From Clostridia bacterium (GTDB taxonomy: Bacteria > Bacillota > Clostridia > Oscillospirales > Butyricicoccaceae): 8,334 nt of DNA. The notes beneath the pieces are model-generated. The model made no database searches and was not told the origin of the DNA. It worked only from the letters and a program-made list of their open reading frames with translations. Location: contig JAFYOK010000138.1 in the NCBI GenBank assembly GCA_017560175.1, forward strand, positions 1 through 8,334, given 5' to 3'. Below are positions 1-5,488 of this stretch, piece by piece (within the stretch, counting starts at the first letter, position 1; the number at the start of each line of letters is the position of its first letter). The position numbers and the translations under genes are program-made.

Positions 1-877
1 AGGCAGAAGCCGTCTGTCCACACTGATCATCGAGAAGGCTCAGGATGGCGGCCAGATCGCTATCACTGACGAGATCGAAAACTACCCTGGCCAGGTCGAG
101 GGTGACTCCGGTCCTTCTCTGATCGCTCGTATGACAGCTCAGGCTGCTCACTTCGGCGCTGAGCGTGTTTCCGACACAATCAAGAGCGTCCAGCTCGAGG
201 GCGACGTTAAGACACTGGTTGGCGCTAAGGGCGAGTACCAGGCTAAGGTCGTTATCATCGCTACAGGCGCGTTCCCCAAGCCCATCGGCTGCAAGAACGA
301 AGGCCAGTATGTCGGTAAGGGTATCTCCTTCTGCGCTACTTGCGACGCAGCTTTCTTCGAGGACTTCGAGGTCTTCGTAGTCGGCGGCGGCGACTCCGCA
401 GTTGAAGAAGCTATGTACCTGACAAAGTTCGCACGCAAGGTTACAATCATCCATCGTCGTAACGAGCTGCGCGCAGCTAAGTCCATCCAGGAGAAGGCTT
501 TCAAGAACGAAAAGATCGCTTTCCTGTGGGATACAGTTGTCGAAGAAGCTCAGGGCAACGAGGATGGCCTGCTGGATACAATCATTGTTAAGAACACCAA
601 GACAGGTGAGCTGACAACAATCAAGGCTGACGAGGACGACGGTATCTTCGGTCTGTTCGGCTTCATCGGCTACAACCCCAACTCCGCTCTGTTTGAAGGC
701 ATGATCGACATGGAGCATGGCTACATCAAGACTGATGACAACATGCACACAAACATCGAAGGCGTTTACGCTGCCGGTGACATCCGTGTTAAGAGCCTGC
801 GTCAGGTTGTTACAGCTGCTGCTGACGGCGCTATCGCTGCTATGCAGGCTGAGCACTACCTGGCTAACAAGGAATAA
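1..877 (+). CDS. trxB: Thioredoxin reductase (5' end truncated by window edge)
   Basis: FAD-dependent disulfide reductase that passes electrons from NADPH to thioredoxin in the cytoplasm; here it presumably feeds glycine-type reductase. The open frame is already running at base 2 (GRSRLSTLIIEK...), so only about 20 N-terminal residues, with the first FAD-binding GxGxxG, are missing; the ATG at 131 is internal. Visible: redox-active CATC (nt 332-343), NADPH-fold GGGDSA (383-400), the 2'-phosphate-binding HRRNELR pattern (452-472), and the C-terminal FAD-binding GVYAAGD (761-781). Because the HRRxxxR pattern is kept, I infer an NADPH enzyme rather than a ferredoxin-dependent flavin thioredoxin reductase. 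It ends with TAA 57 nt before trxA, with no terminator between them, so the two are likely co-transcribed. Family identity is very secure; the exact electron donor is inference. Confidence 0.95.
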   Translation, partial: GRSRLSTLIIEKAQDGGQIAITDEIENYPGQVEGDSGPSLIARMTAQAAHFGAERVSDTIKSVQLEGDVKTLVGAKGEYQAKVVIIATGAFPKPIGCKNEGQYVGKGISFCATCDAAFFEDFEVFVVGGGDSAVEEAMYLTKFARKVTIIHRRNELRAAKSIQEKAFKNEKIAFLWDTVVEEAQGNEDGLLDTIIVKNTKTGELTTIKADEDDGIFGLFGFIGYNPNSALFEGMIDMEHGYIKTDDNMHTNIEGVYAAGDIRVKSLRQVVTAAADGAIAAMQAEHYLANKE

Positions 878-889
878 TTTAAATTATTC
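872..889. repeat. 18-bp perfect AT-rich palindrome at the trxB stop
   Basis: The sequence GAATAATTTAAATTATTC is identical to its reverse complement and spans the trxB stop codon. As RNA it could form only a weak A-U hairpin. It may be a protein site or mRNA-processing element in the trxB-trxA spacer, or chance in AT-rich DNA. Confidence 0.4.
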
Positions 890-934
890 TTTCTAACTAA
901 CATTTAAAAATTATCTTTAAAGGAGATCATTCCA

Positions 935-1255
935 ATGCTCGAACTGACAAAGGAAAATTTTGAGGCTGAAGTTCTGCAGGCCGAGGGTAAGGTTTTTGTT
1001 GACTACTACGGCGACGGCTGCGTTCCCTGCGCTGCTCTGATGCCCCACGTTCACGAGTTCGCAGAGAAGTACGCTGACAGCGGCATCAAGTTCTGCGCTA
1101 TGAACACAACAAAGGCTCGCCGCCTGGCTATCAAGATGGGCATCATGGGTCTGCCCGTTATGGCTATCTACGAGAACGGCGAAAAGATCGCTTCTGTCGT
1201 TAAGGAAGAAGCTACAGTCGAGTCCATCGAGGCTATGATCAAGGCTCACATCTAA
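935..1255 (+). CDS. trxA: Thioredoxin with atypical CVPC active site
   Basis: Small cytoplasmic dithiol carrier (106 aa, normal length for the family) reduced by the adjacent TrxB. The redox motif is Cys29-Val-Pro-Cys32 preceded by Gly28; the usual Trp before the first Cys and the Gly after it (WCGPC) are both replaced. The conserved cis-proline is Pro74 in GLPV, and the fold pattern (VFVDYY, motif, LPVMAIYENGEKI) is that of thioredoxin. The start is set by an AGGAG at 921-925 with a 9-nt spacer. In glycine-reductase organisms, thioredoxin and its reductase are encoded beside grdA and re-reduce the selenosulfide formed on GrdA in each cycle. The altered motif probably shifts redox potential or partner choice toward GrdA; that is inference. 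Cys54 is an additional, non-motif cysteine. Confidence 0.95.
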   Translation: MLELTKENFEAEVLQAEGKVFVDYYGDGCVPCAALMPHVHEFAEKYADSGIKFCAMNTTKARRLAIKMGIMGLPVMAIYENGEKIASVVKEEATVESIEAMIKAHI

Positions 1256-1280
1256 GTCCTGACTTAGAAAAAGCCAAACC

Positions 1281-1360
1281 GAGCGAAAGCTCAAAACCCC
1301 GGGCCTGAGGGGTATAAAGAAAGGCCAACCAATCAGATAGCAAGCCTTCGGGCTTGACTA
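1281..1360 (+). promoter_or_regulatory. Structured trxA-grdA spacer with possible pseudoknot
   Basis: Three folds lie between trxA and grdA. (1) GAGC-GAAA-GCTC at 1281-1292, a GNRA-tetraloop hairpin. (2) ACCCC (1296-1300) pairs with GGGGT (1309-1313), and the loop bases GGCCT (1302-1306) can pair with AGGCC (1322-1326), giving an H-type pseudoknot with an A-rich third loop (1314-1321). (3) CAAGCC-TTCG-GGCTTG at 1341-1356, extended by TAG/CTA around a bulged A to 1338-1360. None is followed by a T tract, so none looks like a terminator. Possible roles are a ligand-binding leader, an RNA-processing or 5'-protective structure that raises grdA mRNA, or a regulatory-protein site. I do not recognise it as a known riboswitch class. 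The pairing is exact; the function is unknown. Confidence 0.5.
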
Positions 1361-1387
1361 TAAATAAAATGAGGAGGAAATTGAGCC

Positions 1388-1864
1388 ATGAGCATTCTTA
1401 ATGGTAAGAAAGTTATCATCATCGGCGACAGAGACGGCGTTCCCGGCCCTGCCATCGAAGAATGTGCAAAGACTGCTGGCGCAGAGGTCGTCTTCTCTTC
1501 GACGGAGTGCTTCGTCTGAACAGCCGCAGGTGCAATGGACCTGGAGAATCAGAAGAGAGTTCTGGATCTCACAAATCAGTATGGTGCGGAGAACATTGTT
1601 GTTCTTCTCGGTGCAGCGGAGGGTGAAGCTTCCGGTCTGGCAGCAGAGACAGTTACAGCAGGTGACCCCACATTCGCAGGTCCGTTGACAGGAGTCTCGT
1701 TGGGACTCACGGTTTATCATGTTTGCGAAGAGGAAGTCAAGGCAGAGTTTGACGAAGCCGTTTATGACGACCAGGTCGGCATGATGGAGATGGTACTTGA
1801 CGTTGACGATATCGCTGGCGAAATGTCTGGCATTCGTGACGAGTTCTGCAAGTATCTCGGCTAA
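1388..1864 (+). CDS. grdA: Glycine/sarcosine/betaine reductase selenoprotein A (UGA = Sec44)
   Basis: GrdA takes the carboxymethyl group from protein B onto its selenocysteine as Se-carboxymethyl-selenocysteine. It then hands it to protein C, which releases acetyl phosphate; the resulting selenosulfide is reduced by thioredoxin. The gene runs 158 residues from ATG 1388 (AGGAGG at 1372-1377, 10-nt spacer) to TAA 1864, the full family length, but contains an in-frame TGA at 1517-1519 as codon 44. The surrounding residues (TECFV-U-TAAGAMDLE) are the family's signature, with Cys41 and Sec44 forming the CxxU redox pair. A plain ORF caller splits it and would start the 3' half at Met51 (nt 1538) or an upstream in-frame codon. 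Codon use differs from its neighbours: GCA preferred over GCT for Ala, plus TTG, CCG, TCG, ACG and GGA. selA/B/C/D must be elsewhere in the genome. Confidence 0.96.
1517..1543 (+). promoter_or_regulatory. Selenocysteine UGA codon and candidate bacterial SECIS hairpin
   Basis: The UGA at 1517-1519 is followed after 7 nt by a perfect 5-bp hairpin: CAGGT (1527-1531) pairs with ACCTG (1539-1543) around the 7-nt loop GCAATGG. Bacterial SECIS elements are stem-loops inside the coding sequence just 3' of the UGA that bind the elongation factor SelB. Position fits; the loop is not identical to the E. coli fdhF loop, as is normal across species. Confidence 0.75.
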
Positions 1865-1872
1865 GATGTAGC

Positions 1873-1911
1873 AAAGGGGCTGGATACTTCCAGCCCCTTT
1901 CCGTTAAATTT
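1873..1911 (+). terminator. Intrinsic terminator-like hairpin after grdA
   Basis: A 12-bp perfect stem (1873-1884 with 1889-1900) with loop TACT starts 8 nt after the grdA stop. The 3' side reads TTTCCGTTAAATTT, moderately U-rich rather than a clean tract, so partial read-through into grdC is plausible. Its position between grdA and grdC suggests grdA transcript can exceed grdC/grdD transcript. Confidence 0.7.
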
Positions 1912-1992
1912 GGGCGTTTTTTTTCGGATGCAGCCCAAGTTTACATAATTGAAAAACGATTCTGTGCGGCAGAAGGCCCGATCTTCTCCCGC
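1906..1992 (+). promoter_or_regulatory. Further hairpins in the grdA-grdC spacer
   Basis: AAATTTGGGC (1906-1915) pairs with GCCCAAGTTT (1933-1942), 10 bp with one G-U, and places a T8 run (1917-1924) in its loop. Next, GCGG/CCGC and AGAAG/CTTCT (1966-1975 with 1983-1992) form a 9-bp hairpin with one C-C mismatch. They may be part of a leader controlling grdC, or read-through structures; no known class is recognised. Confidence 0.4.
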
Positions 1993-2031
1993 CCATCAAA
2001 AAGTCACTAAAAGGGACATCGCTCCCTAATT

Positions 2032-2037
2032 TATAAT
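2032..2037 (+). promoter_or_regulatory. Possible -10 box ahead of grdC
   Basis: A perfect TATAAT lies 19 nt upstream of the grdC ATG. There is no recognisable -35 at 16-18 nt spacing, and transcription from it would begin at the ribosome binding site, leaving almost no 5' leader. It may be chance; grdC could instead be reached by read-through from grdA or from a promoter not recognised here. Confidence 0.25.
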
Positions 2038-2055
2038 GAAAGGTTAGTGAACAAC

Positions 2056-3591
2056 ATGAACGCTGTTATCAAGGGTGCAGGTTACGCACTGGTCCACACA
2101 CCTGATATGGTTCTCCATAATGGTGCTACACAGACAACAGAAAGAATTGTTAACCCCGAATCCGAATATCTGAAGGCTCTGCCCAACCACCTGCGCACAT
2201 TCGAGCAGGTTGTTTCCTACTATCCCAACCAGACATACATCGGCAACATGCATCCCGATCAGCTGGCTGAGATCCCCATGCCCTGGAATGAGCAGCCCTG
2301 CGACATGAAGGACCGTTACGGTAAGTACGGCCAGATCATGCCCCAGGAAGAGTTCCTGCTGCTGGTCCAGGCTTGCGACGTTTTTGACCTGGTCATCATG
2401 GACAAGAACTTCGTTGCTGAGCACAAGGCTGCTCTGGCTGCTAACCGCGTCATCGACGAGTCCATCATGGCTCGTGTAAAGGACGGCGTTGAGCTGGCTG
2501 AGATCGAGAACGTTGTTAACAACGAGCACGCTGAGGGTCTGTACCACAACGGCGTCCTGGTTGGTGCTGTTAAGAAGGCTCACGACGTCGACGTCAACCT
2601 GTCCGCTCACGTCATGCACGAGAACCTGGTTTCCAAGGCTTCCAACGTTGTCGCTCTGCTGCACGCTATCGAGAACGCCGGCGTTGCTAAGGAAGATGTC
2701 GAGTACGTCATCGACTGCGCCGAGGAGGCTTGCGGTGATATGAACCAGCGCGGCGGCGGTAACTTCGCTAAGTCCGTTGCTGAGATCGCCGGTCTGGTCA
2801 ACGCTACCGGTTCCGACCTGCGTGGTTTCTGCGCAGCTCCCGCACACACAATGATCTCTGCTGCTTCTCTGGTCGCAGCAGGTGCTTATAAGACAGTTAT
2901 CGTCACATCCGGCGGCTGCACAGCTAAGCTGGGTATGAACGGTAAGGACCATGTCAAGAAGGGTCTGCCCATCCTGGAAGACATCCTGGGCGGCTTCGCA
3001 GTCGTTCTGGGTCAGGACGATGGCGTCAACCCCGTTGTCAACCTGAACATCCTGGGCCGCCACAAGGTTGGTTCCGGCTCCGGTCCCCAGCAGGTTACAG
3101 AAGCTCTGGTCTTCGACTCCCTGGATAGAAACGGCCTGAAGGTCACAGATATCGACAAGCTGGCCGGCGAGCTGCACAACTCCGACGTTCTGAAGCCCGC
3201 TGGTGGCGGTGACCCCGCTGAAGGCTTCTTCAAGGTTGTTGCTGCTGCTGCTATCAAGCGCGGCGACCTGCCCAAGGCTGAGATGAAGAACTTCGTTAAG
3301 GAGCACGGTATGGTTGGTTGGGCTCCCACACAGGGCCACATCCCCTCGGGCGCTCCCTGCCTCGGTGTTGTTCGTGATGACATCCTGGCCGGCAAGATCA
3401 AGAACGCTATGGTCGTCGGTAAGGGCTCCCTGTTCCTGGGCCGTCTGACAAACCTGTTCGACGGTGTTTCCTTCGTTGTCGAAGCAAACAAGGGTCTGCA
3501 GGAAGAAGAGAAGGGCGTAAGCGAAGAGGCAGTAAAGGGCCTGATCGCTAAGGCTCTGAAGGACTTCGCAGCTGGCCTCCTGGCTGAGTAA
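2056..3591 (+). CDS. grdC: Glycine/sarcosine/betaine reductase protein C, beta subunit
   Basis: Larger subunit of protein C, which takes the ketene-equivalent from the carboxymethyl-selenocysteine of GrdA and, with GrdD and phosphate, makes acetyl phosphate. The 511-residue length is full for the family. The N-terminus (KGAGYALVHTPDM...NGATQTTERIVNPESEYL) is characteristic of GrdC. The rest shows a thiolase/FabH-like fold with Cys-bearing stretches DCAEEACGDMNQRGGG (from Asp220), GFCAAPAH (Cys259), SGGCTAKLG (Cys288) and PTQGHIPSGAPCLG (His428, Cys435). Cys259 or Cys288 may act as the acyl-thiol, by analogy only. Start: ATG 2056 fits the family N-terminus, but GAAAGG (2038-2043) sits 12 nt away; an in-frame GTG at 2047 would add three residues, at only 3 nt from that site. 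The spacer to grdD is 13 nt, so they are co-translated. It is not preceded by grdB, as it often is. Confidence 0.95.
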   Translation: MNAVIKGAGYALVHTPDMVLHNGATQTTERIVNPESEYLKALPNHLRTFEQVVSYYPNQTYIGNMHPDQLAEIPMPWNEQPCDMKDRYGKYGQIMPQEEFLLLVQACDVFDLVIMDKNFVAEHKAALAANRVIDESIMARVKDGVELAEIENVVNNEHAEGLYHNGVLVGAVKKAHDVDVNLSAHVMHENLVSKASNVVALLHAIENAGVAKEDVEYVIDCAEEACGDMNQRGGGNFAKSVAEIAGLVNATGSDLRGFCAAPAHTMISAASLVAAGAYKTVIVTSGGCTAKLGMNGKDHVKKGLPILEDILGGFAVVLGQDDGVNPVVNLNILGRHKVGSGSGPQQVTEALVFDSLDRNGLKVTDIDKLAGELHNSDVLKPAGGGDPAEGFFKVVAAAAIKRGDLPKAEMKNFVKEHGMVGWAPTQGHIPSGAPCLGVVRDDILAGKIKNAMVVGKGSLFLGRLTNLFDGVSFVVEANKGLQEEEKGVSEEAVKGLIAKALKDFAAGLLAE

Positions 3592-3604
3592 GCAGGTGAC
3601 TGAA

Positions 3605-4759
3605 ATGACCAATCTGGAAAAAACCATTGCCAAGACCTTCCTGGAAATGGCGGAAGGTCTGGAAACAGGCAGCTTCGGTAAGAAGCCCCGCATCGCTCTG
3701 ACAGGCATGGGCAGTGAGCATGGCGAAGAAAACGCTATGAAGGCTGCTGTTATGGCTGCAAAGCAGGGTGTTGATGTCGTTTACATCGGCAGCCTGGAGC
3801 ATCCCGCTGTCACAACAGTTCATGTTGCTGACGACGAGGAAGGCCACAAGAAGATGGAAGCTATGCTGGACGCCAAGGAAATCGACGGCGCTGTCACCAT
3901 GCACTTCCCCTTCCCCATCGGTGTTTCCACCGTTGGCCGCGTTGTAACTCCTGCCAAGGGCAAGGAAATGTTCATCGCAACAACAACAGGTACATCCTCC
4001 ACAGACCGTGTTGAGGGTATGATCAAGAACACAATCTACGGCGTTCTGACAGCTAAGGCTGCCGGCATCGAGAATCCCTCTGTCGGTATCCTGAACGTTG
4101 ACGGCGCTCGTCAGACAGAGATCGCTCTGAAGCAGCTGGCTGAAGGCGGCTACAATATCAACTGGGCTGTTTCCGGCAGAGCTGACGGCGGTTCCGTCCT
4201 GCGCGGCAATGACGTTCTGCAGGGCACACCCGACGTTCTGGTCACAGACTCTCTGACAGGTAACATCCTGATGAAGCTGATGTCCTCCTTCACAACAGGC
4301 GGTTCCTTCGAAGCTACCGGCTACGGCTACGGCCCCGGCATCGGCCAGGGTTACGAGAAGCTGGTCATGATCGTTTCGAGAGCTTCCGGCGCTCCTGTTA
4401 TCGCCAACGCTATCCTGTATGCTGCTGATCTGGTTAAGGGTAAGATCTTCGAGGTCTCCAAGAACGAGTTCGCAGCTGCTGAGAAGGCTGGCCTGAAGAA
4501 TATCCTCGAGGCAAGAAAGGCTGCTGCAAAGCCCGCCGCTGCTGCTGAGGAAGAAGTTAAGTGCCCCCCCAAGGAAGTTGTTACAGCTGAGATCACAGGT
4601 ATCGACGTTCTCGACCTGGATGACGCTGCCAAGGTCCTGTGGAAGGCCGGCATCTACTGCGAGACAGGTATGGGCTGCACAGGTCCCATGCTGCTGGTCG
4701 CAGAGGCTAACGAAGAAAAGGGTAAGGAACTGGTCAAGGCTGCCGGCTACATCGGCTAA
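3605..4759 (+). CDS. grdD: Glycine/sarcosine/betaine reductase protein C, alpha subunit
   Basis: GrdD completes acetyl phosphate formation: an acetyl-thioester on its catalytic cysteine is cleaved by phosphate, giving a high-energy phosphate for ATP synthesis via acetate kinase. It is 384 aa, usual length. Residues 1-300 resemble the phosphate acyltransferase PlsX fold, with GSEHGEENA near residue 36 and DVLVTDSLTGNILMK. An Ala/Lys/Pro/Glu-rich linker (about 303-318) joins a C-terminal domain ending in YC-ETGMGC-TGPM. Cys358 there aligns with the known active-site Cys359 of Eubacterium acidaminophilum GrdD; Cys352 lies beside it. Start: ATG 3605 is preceded by AGGTGA (3594-3599) with a 5-nt spacer; an in-frame GTG at 3596 lies inside that site and is rejected. 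It is the last gene before a strong terminator. Confidence 0.95.
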   Translation: MTNLEKTIAKTFLEMAEGLETGSFGKKPRIALTGMGSEHGEENAMKAAVMAAKQGVDVVYIGSLEHPAVTTVHVADDEEGHKKMEAMLDAKEIDGAVTMHFPFPIGVSTVGRVVTPAKGKEMFIATTTGTSSTDRVEGMIKNTIYGVLTAKAAGIENPSVGILNVDGARQTEIALKQLAEGGYNINWAVSGRADGGSVLRGNDVLQGTPDVLVTDSLTGNILMKLMSSFTTGGSFEATGYGYGPGIGQGYEKLVMIVSRASGAPVIANAILYAADLVKGKIFEVSKNEFAAAEKAGLKNILEARKAAAKPAAAAEEEVKCPPKEVVTAEITGIDVLDLDDAAKVLWKAGIYCETGMGCTGPMLLVAEANEEKGKELVKAAGYIG

Positions 4760-4792
4760 TTGCCATCCGTCCCTATTATTTATAGCTTAATG

Positions 4793-4825
4793 AGAACCCC
4801 TCCGATTTTCGGAGGGGTTCTTTTT
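4793..4825 (+). terminator. Strong intrinsic terminator after grdD
   Basis: An 11-bp perfect stem (4794-4804 with 4810-4820), extended to 12 bp by A4793-T4821, has loop ATTTT and is followed directly by a run of Ts (4821-4825) and ATTTG. It is a textbook rho-independent terminator that isolates the grd genes from the S10 operon. Confidence 0.93.
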
Positions 4826-4841
4826 ATTTGAATTTACAGCA

Positions 4842-4858
4842 CTATATATAATATATAG
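4842..4858. repeat. AT-rich inverted repeat upstream of S10 promoters
   Basis: CTATATA and TATATAG arms surround TAA. The arm recurs as ACTATAT at 4909-4915 and in the palindrome at 4946-4963. It also contains TATAAT (4847-4852), but no -35 at proper spacing, so I do not call a promoter. The rest of 4826-4929 is AT-rich with no gene visible. Confidence 0.4.
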
Positions 4859-4929
4859 AGTAAGAAAAAATGCGGGAAAATAGGCAAAAAGAGTTTCTTC
4901 AGAATATCACTATATTTTGTAGAAAACGC

Positions 4930-4963
4930 TTGCATTTATACGCAATATATAGTATACTATATA
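4930..4963 (+). promoter_or_regulatory. Upstream S10-operon promoter P1 overlapped by an 18-bp palindrome
   Basis: -35 TTGCAT (4930-4935), 17-bp spacer, -10 TATACT (4953-4958, five of six consensus bases); transcription would start near 4965. The -10 lies inside TATATAGTATACTATATA (4946-4963), a perfect palindrome, a natural place for a repressor operator. The -35 is weak (TTG only matches). Confidence 0.6.
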
Positions 4964-5003
4964 AGGTTCAGCGGGGGTGTGATAACCCGGTGGAGTGCAT
5001 AAG

Positions 5004-5043
5004 CTGTGAGCAGGTTGTGGAAATCCTGTGGAAACTGTGAAAA
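5004..5043 (+). repeat. Four phased TGTG(G/A)A-type repeats
   Basis: TGTG begins at 5005, 5016, 5027 and 5036, that is at steps of 11, 11 and 9 bp, about one helical turn. The middle two share TGTGGAAA and the last is TGTGAAAA. They lie between promoters P1 and P2. TGTGGAAA resembles the reverse of a DnaA box (TGTGGATAA) but does not match it. Possibly a cooperative protein-binding site; no function can be assigned. No gene is visible in 4965-5109. Confidence 0.45.
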
Positions 5044-5109
5044 AAGCACAAAAATCAGCATTATGCCAAACTTCAACCTCATTTTTTGTACAAAGTGATA
5101 TAAGAGGGG

Positions 5110-5138
5110 TTGACAAATAGCAAGAGATTTGCTATTCT
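5110..5138 (+). promoter_or_regulatory. Main S10-operon promoter P2 with dyad in its spacer
   Basis: A perfect -35 TTGACA (5110-5115), 17-bp spacer and -10 TATTCT (5133-5138) form a sigma-A-type promoter with start near 5145. AATAGCAA (5116-5123) and TTGCTATT (5129-5136) are exact inverted repeats separated by 5 bp. They begin right after the -35 and run into the -10, which is the geometry of an operator. Confidence 0.82.
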
Positions 5139-5144
5139 ATAGAA

Positions 5145-5488
5145 GCGCTCGAGAGGGCGCACGAGAGATCTGAAAAATGAGATCTTAAATAAACGATGAA
5201 TCCTGAGATTGCCGGCTGCGCCGGGTAACTTAGGAGGAGTAGTCCGACAATCGGGCGGCAGAGAAACGAAACCAACAAATACTTGCGTATCCATTCAACC
5301 GAGGGAACTGCCTGCATTCGGCAGGTAAGCCACGGGGAGACCAACGAGTATTCTTATGCGCCGGAGCCTTAGCACGTATATACTGTGTATAGACCGGCTT
5401 TAATTATGCCAAGAGCATGATACGCCCGGCAGCGTTGAAGTTTCTCGCCGTACCAAATCATCCAAAGAAATGCGATTTGAGTACGCAC
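5145..5488 (+). promoter_or_regulatory. Highly structured 5' leader of the S10 operon
   Basis: From the predicted P2 start to rpsJ is about 360 nt with no credible gene. Folds seen by exact pairing: GCGCTC-GAGA-GGGCGC (5145-5160, GNRA loop); AGATCT/AGATCT (5166-5185); a 15-bp hairpin 5201-5235 with TCCTGAG/CTTAGGA at its base, TTGCC/GGTAA, GGC/GCC and two bulges; GTCCGA-CAA-TCGGGC (5242-5256); a long-range stem AATACTTG/CGAGTATT (5278-5285 with 5345-5352) enclosing CCTGC/GCAGG (5311-5325); GCCGG/CCGGC (5360-5364 with 5394-5398) enclosing TATAC-TGT-GTATA; and ATTATGC/GCATGAT (5403-5421). S10 operons in E. coli are autoregulated by L4 through their leader, so r-protein feedback is the leading idea. 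The part near 5325-5340 faintly recalls a cobalamin-riboswitch end, but its core boxes are missing. No known class is recognised. Confidence 0.6.

Noticed and set aside
1341..1356. CAAGCC-TTCG-GGCTTG hairpin as a terminator after trxA
   Set aside because: No T tract follows (ACTATAAATAAAATG), so transcription should continue into grdA.
1517..1519. grdA as a pseudogene with a nonsense mutation
   Set aside because: The TGA is exactly at the family's selenocysteine position with intact reading frame and full length on both sides.
2044..3708. 554-residue open frame on the - strand opposite grdC
   Set aside because: It is a shadow created by the GCT/CTG/AAG codon bias of grdC, has no ribosome binding site or recognisable protein, and overlaps two certain genes.
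5005..5043. Replication origin from DnaA-box-like TGTGGAAA repeats
   Set aside because: No exact TTATCCACA or TGTGGATAA, and no dnaA/dnaN or AT-rich unwinding context; called only as an unexplained repeat set.
5196..5228. Ten-codon mini-ORF (MNPEIAGCAG) in the S10 leader
   Set aside because: It lies on the stem of a long hairpin, has no convincing ribosome binding site, and its codons show no run of one amino acid suited to attenuation.
5300..5345. Resemblance of the leader segment with AAGCCACGGGGAGACC to the 3' end of a cobalamin riboswitch
   Set aside because: The other cobalamin core boxes (for example GGTG-AAATCC and the B12-box partner region) are not found upstream, so the similarity is too partial to call.
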